Shown here: one piece after another, positions 1 to 7,870 of the stretch
Numbering within the stretch: the first letter of the stretch is position 1
Layout: each line of letters begins with the position of its first letter
NCBI GenBank assembly: GCA_031289895.1
Contig: JAITOP010000305.1
Coordinates: 1-9,963 of the forward strand
Reading direction: 5' to 3'
DNA from: Prevotellaceae bacterium
Lineage (GTDB): Bacteria; Bacteroidota; Bacteroidia; Bacteroidales; UBA932
Length of the DNA: 9,963 nt
Notes under the pieces: model-generated
Database searches by the model: none
Seen by the model: the letters and a program-made list of their open reading frames with translations, nothing else
What the model was told of the DNA's origin: nothing
Position numbers and translations under genes: made by a program

Positions 1-779
1 GTCTTAATACCTACATAACCATTGTAGGTTACGTGCGCCTGTCCGGGTTCGCCTTTGGTTGTTGTTACCAGAATAACGCCGTTAGCTCCGCGTGAACCGT
101 AAATAGCGGTGGCTGAGGCATCTTTCAAAATATCAATACTTTTAATATCGTTTGGATTAATATCGCCAAGCGAACCTGCAAACGGAATACCGTCCAATAC
201 TACCAAAGGGTCGTTGCTGGCGGTCAGCGACCGTTTACCGCGAATACGAATTTGCATTTCCGCACCCGGTTGTGAAGATGTTTGCGACATTTCCACACCT
301 GCTACTCGCCCTTGCAGTGCATACGAGATATTGGAAGAAGGTACTTCTTTCACTAATGCTCCGGTTACAGATGCCACCGAGCCTGTTACGGCTTCTTTGC
401 GTTGTGTACCATAACCGATTACAACTGACTCTTCCAAGCCTATCGCATCTTCAGTCATCACTACATTAATAATACTGCGGCTGCCTACTGTTTCGTTAAC
501 AGTTTTGTAGCCGAGCGAAGAAAATACAAGTACAGAACTTCCATTCGGTGCGATAATAGAATAGTTTCCATCCACATCGGTGGTTGCGTATCTGCTGGTG
601 CCTTGCACCATAATTGTTACACCAGCCAAAGGTTCTTTAATGTCTGTTACCTGACCTTTAACCGTGATTTCGCCTCCTGCCTGAGCAAACAAACCTGAGG
701 GAATTAAAAACAACATACAGGCAACTACATTTAGTAGTGTGTTTTTGAGCCTGTCTTTTTTCTGTTTAGTTAAATCCAT
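1..779 (-). CDS. SusC/RagA-family TonB-linked outer-membrane transporter, N-terminal part (runs off left edge)
   Basis: This is the start of an outer-membrane receptor that, with a SusD-like lipoprotein, imports oligosaccharides using TonB energy. Reading the reverse strand from the ATG at 779 gives 259 open codons to the edge. Residues 1-32 look like a signal peptide (basic start, hydrophobic LLNVVACMLFLI, cleavage near LFA/Q). Residues about 38-112 form a carboxypeptidase-regulatory-like beta domain (VKGQVTD, DVDGNYSI, SSLGYKT). A TonB-box-like stretch (EESVVIGYG) lies near 116-124 and leads into the plug, with LQGRVAGV, PLVVLDGIPF and YGSRGANGVILV, hallmarks of SusC proteins. Members are usually about 1000 residues, so roughly three quarters is outside the window. 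A SusD gene would be expected beyond it. It is transcribed divergently from the HTCS regulator, which suggests it is a target. The family is certain; the substrate (xylan fragments) is inferred from the neighbouring glucuronidases. Confidence 0.95.
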   Translation of the reverse strand, partial: MDLTKQKKDRLKNTLLNVVACMLFLIPSGLFAQAGGEITVKGQVTDIKEPLAGVTIMVQGTSRYATTDVDGNYSIIAPNGSSVLVFSSLGYKTVNETVGSRSIINVVMTEDAIGLEESVVIGYGTQRKEAVTGSVASVTGALVKEVPSSNISYALQGRVAGVEMSQTSSQPGAEMQIRIRGKRSLTASNDPLVVLDGIPFAGSLGDINPNDIKSIDILKDASATAIYGSRGANGVILVTTTKGEPGQAHVTYNGYVGIK

Positions 780-794
780 AAAATTCTTTTTTTT

Positions 795-809
795 AATTGT
801 TACACAATT
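795..809 (-). promoter_or_regulatory. Small palindrome in the leader next to the susC-like ribosome-binding region
   Basis: AATTGT-TAC-ACAATT is a perfect inverted repeat with 6-base arms and a 3-base centre. On the minus strand it is followed by an A8GA run and then, after a few T-rich bases, the ATG at 779. The A-rich run is the kind of translation-initiation region common in Bacteroidota, which often lack a clear Shine-Dalgarno. The palindrome could be a short leader hairpin or an operator, but with AT-rich arms it could also be chance. Confidence 0.25.
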
Positions 810-878
810 TAGATGTTTTACACTTTTTAAGTTAATATCTATTTATTTATTTTTTATGTATGTTAAAATTTCCAAATA

Positions 879-886
879 CAAAGGTA
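879..886 (-). promoter_or_regulatory. Candidate Bacteroidota -7 promoter element for the susC-like gene
   Basis: The plus-strand bases CAAAGGTA read TACCTTTG on the minus strand, which matches the Bacteroides sigma-ABfr -7 consensus TAnnTTTG exactly. It would place transcription start in the low 870s and give a leader of about 90 nt. There is no clear TTTG at the expected -33 distance. That would suit a promoter dependent on an activator such as the neighbouring HTCS, though this is inference. Confidence 0.45.
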
Positions 887-939
887 TTGCAAATAGAAAT
901 AAGAGTGTATAAAAAAAAGAAACATAAACATTTCTATCG

Positions 940-986
940 GTTACTTTGACTTTTCAATTTGTAACACGTTGTTTTTTGCTGGTTAC
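940..986. promoter_or_regulatory. Candidate activator-binding region: three GTTAC half-sites centred 21 bp apart
   Basis: GTTAC occurs at 940-944, its complement GTAAC at 961-965, and GTTAC again at 982-986. The centres (942, 963, 984) are exactly 21 bp apart, about two DNA turns, so all three face the same side of the helix with alternating orientation. A one-mismatch copy, GAAAC at 919-923, continues the same spacing. The block lies just upstream of the candidate susC-like promoter, where an activator would bind. The HTCS has an AraC-type DNA-binding domain, and such proteins commonly use paired short sites. Assignment to this regulator is inference. Confidence 0.35.
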
Positions 987-1080
987 ATCGTTAATCGTTG
1001 TTTTAGTTAAAATTCTGAAAATAAGCGATTAAACGTTTTTTGTGTAAAAGTGCCGATGTTAATGATTGTAAAAAAAATAT

Positions 1081-1088
1081 TAATTTTG
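1081..1088 (+). promoter_or_regulatory. Candidate Bacteroidota -7 promoter element for the HTCS operon
   Basis: TAATTTTG matches the TAnnTTTG -7 consensus and lies 26 bases before the HTCS start codon, giving a very short predicted leader of about 20 nt. There is no good TTTG at the -33 distance. A purine-rich stretch AAAAAGGA at 1095-1102 sits 12 bases before the ATG at 1115 and may serve as the ribosome-binding site. Confidence 0.45.
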
Positions 1089-1114
1089 AAGTCGAAAAAG
1101 GATTTTAGACATCA

Positions 1115-4100
1115 ATGAAAAACAATAAAAAAAATATTATTTTGTGTTTTCGGATATTAATGTTTTCTATATGTAACATCTTGCTTTGTGGTTCGTTGCA
1201 GGCTCAGATAGGAAACTATTATTCGTCCGAAAACGGCTTGTCAAGTAATCTGATAAATTGCATTTATCAAGACCAAAAAGGATTTATCTGGGTTGCATCC
1301 GAATACGGATTAACTCGTTTTGATGCCTTCAAATTCACTACATATCAGCATGTTGAAAACGATAAAAAATCACTTAACAATAATTATGTACGTACACTTT
1401 TTAAAAACAGCAAAGGAAAATTGTTTGTAGGAACAATATCGGGATTGATGCTGTATTGTACAGAAACAGACAGTTTTAAAGAGATAAATTTGATTAGAGA
1501 AAACGATACTGTTATAGCTCACGTTACAGGAATTATTGAAACCGAAAAAGGCGATTTGTGGATAACCACTTCGGGACACGGATTATTTATCTTATCAAAC
1601 AACAAACAATCAGCTTATTACGACACTTACATATCATCGCGGCTGAGCGGCATTTATCTTAATTCTATTTACAAAGATTCGTATGGCATAATTTGGATAG
1701 GCACTGAAACAAACGGATTGAACAGTTACAATCGTAAAAATAAGGAAATAAGGCAATTCCGCGCTCCCGATAAGATTTCAAGCAACAATATTTCGTCGAT
1801 AGCCGAAGATAAAGATGGAAATTTATTTGTCGGCACTCTCACCAAAGGGCTGAATAAATATGTTCGTAATAACGAAAATTTTGTTTCGGTTCGCGGCAAT
1901 GCAAACAGCCAGTTTATTTATTCACTGTTGGTTAGCAACGATAATCGTTTGCTTATAGGAACCGACGGTCAGGGTTTAAAATATTACGATACAAACACCA
2001 ATAGTATCGAAGATTTTGATGCAAATCTTGCATTGTTCGATTTCAGAAAAAGCAAGGTACATGCTATATTTCAAGACAGTAATAACGATATTTGGTTAGG
2101 TCTGTTTCAAAAAGGCGTAGTGCATATTCCGTCAGAACAAAATATATTTGATTATTATGGTTATAAATCAATAAATCATAATTTTATAGGTTCAAATTGT
2201 GTAATGTCGATAAGCAAAGACCAAAACAACAGACTGTGGATTGCAACAGATAACGATGGTTTGTACGGATATGACGAAGACACAAATCAATCCGTTCATT
2301 TTCATCAGACATCATCGCCGTTTTCTGTGCCTGATATTGTGTTGTGCGCTTTTGAAGATTCGGAAAACAATTTGTGGATTGCAGCCTACATGAAAGGTTT
2401 GGCAAAGGTAAACCGCAAAACAGGCGAATGTAGTTACGTTTCTCAGCTTTTAAACGAAAAGATTTTTTATATAACCGAAGATAAAAATAAACATTTATTG
2501 ATAGCCACATTAGGTTCGGGATTGTTTATGCTTGATATAAAAAGCGGTGAGATAACACATTACGAATCGTCGAAACAGGAAGAAAATAACTGGACATTAG
2601 ACGAACTATGCAACGATTGGGTAAATTATATACTTTGCGACAGCGAAGGGCTTATCTGGCTGGGGCATTACAACGGTTTAAGCTGCTTTAATCCTCAAAA
2701 TAAAACGTTTATCAATTACAACAACACCAATAATCTTTTGCCCGGCAGCATAGTAAATGCTTTGTGCGAAGACCGTTACGGTGCTGTGTGGATTGGCACA
2801 ACAACGCAGATATATCGTTTTGATAAAACAAGCGGCGTTGTTGAAAATATTCCAATGCAAAACAGCCCAAGCGGTGAAATGATTTGCGGAATATGCGAAG
2901 ATAACGATGGTAAAATCTGGCTTAGTACGTATCGCGGAATTTACAGGTTTGACCCGAATTTGCAGAAATTTTCGCACTACTATGCAGGAAACGGCTTGCA
3001 GGGCAATGAGTTTACTCGCGGCGCAGTGTTTAAAGATAAACGCGGAAAATTATATTTTGGCGGCACAAACGGCGTAACAAGTTTTTATCCAAGCAATATT
3101 ACAGAACCTAAAAACGAATTACCATTGTATCTTACAGCCTTTTATCTTTTCAATCAATCAATACATCAGGGCGATGTTTCGGGAAATCACGAAATAATGA
3201 AAACCAGCGTTTCGGATGCCGATAGTTTTAATCTTTCGTATAAAGACAATACTTTTACTTTGGAATTTTCAAATTTTGACTTTGCCAATGCCAAACACAC
3301 CATTTACGAATATAAAATGCAAGGCATGCATGCAGAATGGATTAGTATGCCTCCCGGAGTTAATCAGGTAACTTACAATAACATATCACCCGGAGAATAT
3401 AAATTTATGATACGGGTAGCAAATTTTCCGGATTCGCAAAAAATATTTCATATAAAAATTGATTATCCATGGTATCAGACAGGCTGGGCAAAATTTTTGT
3501 TTGTATTTTGTATTGTTTCTGTTATTATTATAATTATCAACTTTATACGCTCTAAAATACATTATCGGCAAGAACTTCTTATAAAAGAACATAATCAGGA
3601 AATAAACGAGTCGAAACTGCAGTTTTTCATCAATATTTCGCATGAAATTCGCACTCCAATGACGCTTATTATCAATCCGATAGAAAAATTATTGAAAAAC
3701 AATAACGATGTAAAAACACATCAAACATATATGATTATATACCGAAATGCACAGCGAATACTGCGTTTGGTAAATCAACTGCTTGATGTGCGCAAACTCG
3801 ATAAAGGACTTATACGTCTTGGTTGCAGAGAAACTGATATTGTAGGTTTTATAAACGATTTGATGCGTACTTTCGAACATCTGGCACAACAAAAAAATAT
3901 ACATTTTGTATTTGAAAATAATTTAGACGACCTTAAAGTGTGGATTGACCTTAGCCACTTCGACAAAGTTATGCTTAACGTATTATCAAATTCGTTTAAA
4001 TTTACACCCGAAAACGGCGAAATTATAATAAAACTTTCGACAGGCGCGGGCGATAAACGCATAGAAACAAAAGAATATTTTGAAATAAGAGTTACCGATA

Positions 4101-5230
4101 GCGGAATTGGCGTGGATATTAATAATATAGAACGTATTTTTGAACGTTTTTATCAGGTTAATCAGTTTGTTGATGTAAAATTCGGTACGGGCATTGGCTT
4201 GCATTTATCCCGCGAATTGGTGAAACTGCATCACGGAATTATTTATGCCGAACCGCGCAGCGATACCGACAGCGGTATGCAAATGGTAATTCGTTTGCCA
4301 ATGGGTAAAGAACATCTGTCGGCAGAAGAAATGGAAACGCCCGAAAAAGCCGCTCAGCGTATAGCGATGTACTACAATCCTAATCATGACGAATTGCACG
4401 ATGACGAAACCGATGAAAGCACACCTGTGGCAGTATCAGCAACAAAAACAAAATACAAAATACTTGTAGTTGAGGACGAAGATGAATTGCGCAGATATAT
4501 TGTAACCGAATTATCCGAAAAATATAAGGCAACAGGCTGCAGCAACGGCAAAGAAGCCTTTGAAATGATACTTAAAGAACGTTTTGACGCAGTAGTAAGC
4601 GATGTGATGATGCCCGTAATGGACGGTATAACACTTACTTATAAAATAAAACAAAATATCAATATCAATCATATTCCTATTATTTTGCTTACCGCGAAAA
4701 TGCAGGAAAAAGATTATATCGAAGGCTTGGAAATAGGCGCGGATGCTTATATTACCAAGCCGTTTAACACAAATATACTGGAACAAACGATTAATAATCT
4801 GATTGCAAATCGTGAAATTTTGCGGAAAAAATTCAGCGGCGGGCAAGAATACGGCGACAAAATAAATCGCATAGAAATGAAATCGGCAGACGAAATATTG
4901 ATGAACAAAGTGATGAAAATTATTAGCGATAATTTATCAAATCAGGAACTTAATGTTGAATTTTTGGCAGATAATGTAGGCATGAGCCGCGTTCACATGC
5001 ACCGAAAACTTAAAGAACTGACCAACCAGTCGGCTCGTGATTTTATTCGCGGCATACGAATGAAACAGGCGGCATTGCTGTTGTCGGAAAATAAATTTGG
5101 AATATCCGAAGTTGCTTATGCTACCGGATTTAGCAATGTTTCGCATTTTTCAACTTCATTCAAAGGATTTTACGGAATGTCGCCTACCGAATATATAGAA
5201 AATTTAAAACCAAATAATGTTAATATATAA
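1115..5230 (+). CDS. Hybrid two-component system regulator (HTCS): periplasmic sensor, kinase, receiver and AraC-type activator in one protein
   Basis: This 1371-residue protein senses a glycan fragment in the periplasm and activates PUL genes. Residues 1-30 are a signal peptide (cleavage near LQA/Q). Then come 14 regulator-propeller motifs (such as IWVASEYGLTRFD, IWIGTETNGL, LWIATDNDGL) over about 40-690, enough for two seven-bladed propellers. A Y_Y_Y domain covers about 709-783 and a membrane span about 793-813. The HisKA domain carries the phospho-acceptor His843 in ISHEIRTPM. The ATPase domain has the N box around N955/N959, G1 DSGIG at 995-999 and G2 GTGIGL at 1024-1029. The receiver has acidic E1120/D1121, phospho-acceptor Asp1163 (SDVMMPVMDG), T1193 and K1215. 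An AraC/HTH_18 domain ends the protein (about 1279-1362). Every catalytic residue I looked for is present, so it appears functional. It is the first gene of the plus-strand run and divergent from the susC-like gene. The glucuronoxylan ligand is inferred from context. Confidence 0.97.
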   Translation: MKNNKKNIILCFRILMFSICNILLCGSLQAQIGNYYSSENGLSSNLINCIYQDQKGFIWVASEYGLTRFDAFKFTTYQHVENDKKSLNNNYVRTLFKNSKGKLFVGTISGLMLYCTETDSFKEINLIRENDTVIAHVTGIIETEKGDLWITTSGHGLFILSNNKQSAYYDTYISSRLSGIYLNSIYKDSYGIIWIGTETNGLNSYNRKNKEIRQFRAPDKISSNNISSIAEDKDGNLFVGTLTKGLNKYVRNNENFVSVRGNANSQFIYSLLVSNDNRLLIGTDGQGLKYYDTNTNSIEDFDANLALFDFRKSKVHAIFQDSNNDIWLGLFQKGVVHIPSEQNIFDYYGYKSINHNFIGSNCVMSISKDQNNRLWIATDNDGLYGYDEDTNQSVHFHQTSSPFSVPDIVLCAFEDSENNLWIAAYMKGLAKVNRKTGECSYVSQLLNEKIFYITEDKNKHLLIATLGSGLFMLDIKSGEITHYESSKQEENNWTLDELCNDWVNYILCDSEGLIWLGHYNGLSCFNPQNKTFINYNNTNNLLPGSIVNALCEDRYGAVWIGTTTQIYRFDKTSGVVENIPMQNSPSGEMICGICEDNDGKIWLSTYRGIYRFDPNLQKFSHYYAGNGLQGNEFTRGAVFKDKRGKLYFGGTNGVTSFYPSNITEPKNELPLYLTAFYLFNQSIHQGDVSGNHEIMKTSVSDADSFNLSYKDNTFTLEFSNFDFANAKHTIYEYKMQGMHAEWISMPPGVNQVTYNNISPGEYKFMIRVANFPDSQKIFHIKIDYPWYQTGWAKFLFVFCIVSVIIIIINFIRSKIHYRQELLIKEHNQEINESKLQFFINISHEIRTPMTLIINPIEKLLKNNNDVKTHQTYMIIYRNAQRILRLVNQLLDVRKLDKGLIRLGCRETDIVGFINDLMRTFEHLAQQKNIHFVFENNLDDLKVWIDLSHFDKVMLNVLSNSFKFTPENGEIIIKLSTGAGDKRIETKEYFEIRVTDSGIGVDINNIERIFERFYQVNQFVDVKFGTGIGLHLSRELVKLHHGIIYAEPRSDTDSGMQMVIRLPMGKEHLSAEEMETPEKAAQRIAMYYNPNHDELHDDETDESTPVAVSATKTKYKILVVEDEDELRRYIVTELSEKYKATGCSNGKEAFEMILKERFDAVVSDVMMPVMDGITLTYKIKQNININHIPIILLTAKMQEKDYIEGLEIGADAYITKPFNTNILEQTINNLIANREILRKKFSGGQEYGDKINRIEMKSADEILMNKVMKIISDNLSNQELNVEFLADNVGMSRVHMHRKLKELTNQSARDFIRGIRMKQAALLLSENKFGISEVAYATGFSNVSHFSTSFKGFYGMSPTEYIENLKPNNVNI

Positions 5231-5234
5231 AGAT

Positions 5235-7760
5235 ATGAAAAATTTACAAAAACTAATCATTATCACGCTGTTGGCAGCAATAGTAAGCATCACGCAAGCT
5301 TGGAGTCGCAATCATGACGGTATAGTATCGTTCACAAAAAATGATGCAATGTTTGTGCTGGTTTCAAACGGAAAACACTTGCCCGTTGTTATAGATGCCA
5401 ATGCCGACAAAGGGCTGGAACGAGCAGCAAACAATTTATTAAACGATTTTGAACTTGTAACACAAACAAAATCAGCATTATTAACAAAATTACCTGCATC
5501 AGGAAAAATAATCGTTGCAGGCATTATCGGACAAAGTGCCTTGCTCGAACAACTTGTAAAATCAGGAAAAATAGATATAAACCAATTGCAGGGAAAAAAC
5601 GAAAAATATCTGATTCAGACAATTACAAATCCTTTTGATGGAATAGACGAGGCATTGGTAATTGCAGGTAGCGACAAGCGCGGCGCAGTTTACGGAATAT
5701 ATGAACTTTCGGAACAAATAGGCGTTTCGCCATGGTATTATTGGGCGGATGTTCCTGTGCAAAAACAAGAAAATATATCGCTGCAACGCGGAACTTATAC
5801 CAATGACGAACCGGCGGTAAAATATCGCGGCATTTTTTTGAACGACGAAGACCCCGCTCTGAAAGATTGGACTTATGCCACTTTCGGAGGTTTTAACAAT
5901 AAATTTTACGAACGTGTATTTGAACTTATTTTACGTTTGCGCGGCAATTTCTTTTGGCCTGCAATGTGGGGAAAAGCCTTTTATGACGACGACCCGCAAA
6001 ACGGCGCTCTTGCTAATGAAATGGGCGTAGTTATAGGCACTTCGCATCACGAACCGCTGGGGCGCGCTCACGACGAATGGCGGCGCTACGGCAGCGGTGA
6101 ATGGAATTATTCGAAAAATCCTAAAATATTGTCGGAATTTTGGCATGGCGGAATGGAAAGAATAAAAGATTTTGAAACCGTTGTAACCGTTGGTATGCGT
6201 GGCGATGGCGACGAGGCTATGAGCGAAGGTACAAATATCAGCCTTCTCGAAAAAATCGTTAAAGACCAACGCGCAATTATCGAAAAAGTAACAGGCAAAA
6301 AAGCCGATAAAACACCTCAGGTGTGGGCATTGTATAAAGAAGTTCAGGATTATTACGACAAAGGAATGAGAGTTCCCGACGATATTACGCTTTTGCTCTG
6401 CGACGACAATTGGGGAAACGTGCGTAAATTGCCGCAACCGGATGCTCCCAAACACAAAGGCGGATACGGAATGTATTATCATTTCGATTATGTAGGCGGT
6501 CCGCGTAATTATAAATGGCTGAATATTACACCTGTACAAAAAATATGGGAACAAATGAATTTGTGTTACGAATTTGGAGTAGAAAAAATATGGATAGTTA
6601 ACGTTGGCGATTTGAAACCTATGGAATATCCTATTACGTTTTTCTTAGATATGGCTTGGAATCCTAAACGTTTTAATGCTCACAATCTGCTGCAACATAC
6701 CGAACGTTTTTGCGCTCAGCAATTCGGCGAAAAATATGCCAAAGAGGCAGCGCGATTGATAAATCTTTATACCAAATTCAACCGCCGAGTATCGCCCGAA
6801 TTACTTAATGATGCAACTTACAGTTTGACGAATTACAATGAATTTGAGCAAGTTACAAACGAATATCGCGATTTGCTTATTGATGCTTTGCGTTTGTATA
6901 ATCTTTTGCCCGCTGAATACAGAGATGCTTATAACCAATTGGTTTTGTTTCCGATAAACGCTTGTTCCAATTTGTATGATTTACATTATGCTGTTGCGAT
7001 GAACAAAAAATTTGTAAAGGAAAATAATGCAGCAGCCAATTATTGGGCAGATAAAGCAAAAGAATGTTTTGCCCGCGATTCGATATTAACTTACGAATAT
7101 CATCACACAATGTCGGGCGGAAAATGGAATCACATGATGTCACAAACTCACATAGGTTATTTTTATTGGCAACAGCCGCCGCTAAATATCATGCCCAAAG
7201 TAGATTACGTGCCGGAAGAAAACAATAGTCAAAAAATTTTCGCTGAAGCTGATGGATATGTTTCTATCGAAGCCGAACATTTTAACCGCACCAACGCAAC
7301 AGATAAAATACATTGGGAAATAATACCCGATTTGGGAAAAACAAAATCGGGAGTAACCGTATTTCCTGCAAATATACAAATAAAAGACACCGATTTTGTG
7401 TTTTTGGAATATGGATTCAGCACCGTTTCAACAGGCGAATTTACTGTTAATATGTTGTTTTCGCCAACCTTAAACTTTAATGCCAACAAAGGTTTGCGAT
7501 ATGCCGTATCAGTTGATGGCGAACCTGAACAAATTGTAAATATCAACGGGCATTATCGCGGCGAATTAGGTCAGTGGCAAGCTGAAAGTATTATTAAAAC
7601 ATCAACAAAACACAATATTTCAAAAGCAGGCGTTCATACTTTGCGTTTTCGAGTGTTGGAAACAGGAATTATATTGCAAAAAATATTAATTGATACAGGA
7701 GGACTAAAACCATCATACTTAGGCGCACCCGAATCAAAAATAATAAAAGAAATAATATGA
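5235..7760 (+). CDS. Exported GH115 xylan alpha-1,2-glucuronidase
   Basis: GH115 enzymes cleave alpha-1,2-linked (4-O-methyl-)glucuronic acid from glucuronoxylan, at internal as well as terminal xylose. I chose the ATG at 5235 (841 residues) over the in-frame ATG at 5217 because it starts directly at a clean signal peptide (MKNLQK, hydrophobic LIIITLLAAIVSI, cleavage near TQA/W) and lies 4 bases after the HTCS stop; the earlier start would overlap the HTCS end. The N-terminal domain (about 25-185) precedes a catalytic barrel with family motifs: YRGIFLNDEDP (N203-P207), GNFFWPAMWGKAF, GTSHHEPLGRAHDEWRRYG, VGMRGDGDEAM (D324, D326, E327), WALYKEVQDYY (E369) and LLLCDDNWGNVRKLP (D390, D391). A C-terminal beta domain (about 670-835, beginning near YVSIEAEHFNR) is typical of GH115. 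The acidic residues named are the likely active-site set; I cannot say which is the acid and which the base. Length matches full-size homologues. Probably periplasmic and cotranscribed with the HTCS. Confidence 0.93.
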   Translation: MKNLQKLIIITLLAAIVSITQAWSRNHDGIVSFTKNDAMFVLVSNGKHLPVVIDANADKGLERAANNLLNDFELVTQTKSALLTKLPASGKIIVAGIIGQSALLEQLVKSGKIDINQLQGKNEKYLIQTITNPFDGIDEALVIAGSDKRGAVYGIYELSEQIGVSPWYYWADVPVQKQENISLQRGTYTNDEPAVKYRGIFLNDEDPALKDWTYATFGGFNNKFYERVFELILRLRGNFFWPAMWGKAFYDDDPQNGALANEMGVVIGTSHHEPLGRAHDEWRRYGSGEWNYSKNPKILSEFWHGGMERIKDFETVVTVGMRGDGDEAMSEGTNISLLEKIVKDQRAIIEKVTGKKADKTPQVWALYKEVQDYYDKGMRVPDDITLLLCDDNWGNVRKLPQPDAPKHKGGYGMYYHFDYVGGPRNYKWLNITPVQKIWEQMNLCYEFGVEKIWIVNVGDLKPMEYPITFFLDMAWNPKRFNAHNLLQHTERFCAQQFGEKYAKEAARLINLYTKFNRRVSPELLNDATYSLTNYNEFEQVTNEYRDLLIDALRLYNLLPAEYRDAYNQLVLFPINACSNLYDLHYAVAMNKKFVKENNAAANYWADKAKECFARDSILTYEYHHTMSGGKWNHMMSQTHIGYFYWQQPPLNIMPKVDYVPEENNSQKIFAEADGYVSIEAEHFNRTNATDKIHWEIIPDLGKTKSGVTVFPANIQIKDTDFVFLEYGFSTVSTGEFTVNMLFSPTLNFNANKGLRYAVSVDGEPEQIVNINGHYRGELGQWQAESIIKTSTKHNISKAGVHTLRFRVLETGIILQKILIDTGGLKPSYLGAPESKIIKEII

Positions 7761-7849
7761 ATAATGTGATTAATATGAAAATGTGATTAATGTGAATAAT
7801 GTGATTAATGTGATTAATGTGAAAATGTGATTAATGTGAAAATGTGATT
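7754..7849 (+). repeat. Tandem array of 11 short units (AATGTGATT / AATGTGAA) at the GH115-GH67 junction
   Basis: Reading from 7754, the sequence divides without gaps into 11 units of lengths 9,9,8,9,9,9,9,8,9,8,9. The core is AATGTGA followed by TT, AT or nothing plus A. Units 1 and 3 are degenerate (AATATGA). The first unit contains the TGA stop of the GH115 gene, and the last contains the in-frame GTG at 7844 ahead of GH67. The 12-mer AATATGAATAAT occurs at 7754-7765 and again at 7868-7879, where it includes the GH67 start codon. No promoter element of the TAnnTTTG type is seen here. The array may arise by replication slippage; any effect on GH67 expression is unknown. Confidence 0.9.
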
Positions 7850-7870
7850 AAAATACTTAAATATAACAAT

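Larger units (their letters stand above)
780..1114. promoter_or_regulatory. Divergent intergenic regulatory region between susC-like gene and HTCS
   Basis: These 335 bases are strongly AT-rich and contain no convincing gene. They separate the start codons of two divergent genes, so they must hold both promoters. I see one good -7 element for each direction, A/T tracts around 905-920, a set of GTTAC half-sites at 940-986, a 9-base direct repeat CGTTGTTTT at 967-975 and 996-1004, and a small palindrome just upstream of the susC-like start. No RNA gene or terminator is apparent. Confidence 0.8.

Noticed and set aside
109..469. Plus-strand open frames of 101 and 65 codons
   Set aside because: They lie opposite the N-terminal part of the susC-like gene, whose reverse-strand translation carries clear family motifs throughout. 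They show no recognisable protein features.
1115..5230. Separate sensor kinase and response regulator genes, or a frameshifted fusion
   Set aside because: The reading frame is continuous and the domain order (propellers, Y_Y_Y, membrane span, kinase, receiver, AraC) is the normal HTCS architecture of Bacteroidota.
5217..5234. Upstream ATG for the GH115 gene
   Set aside because: It would add MLIYKD before the signal peptide and overlap the end of the HTCS gene. The ATG at 5235 gives a standard signal peptide and a 4-base gap.
5931..6554. A 207-codon minus-strand open frame inside the GH115 gene
   Set aside because: It is the longest antisense frame, but it covers the most conserved catalytic part of GH115 and its translation resembles no known protein. 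It is best explained as a shadow of the sense codons.
7754..7849. CRISPR array
   Set aside because: The units are 8-9 bases with no spacers between them, so this is a simple tandem repeat, not a CRISPR array.
7844..7870. GTG start for the GH67 gene
   Set aside because: It falls in the last tandem repeat unit and adds nine residues ahead of an otherwise ordinary signal peptide. The ATG at 7871 is preferred.
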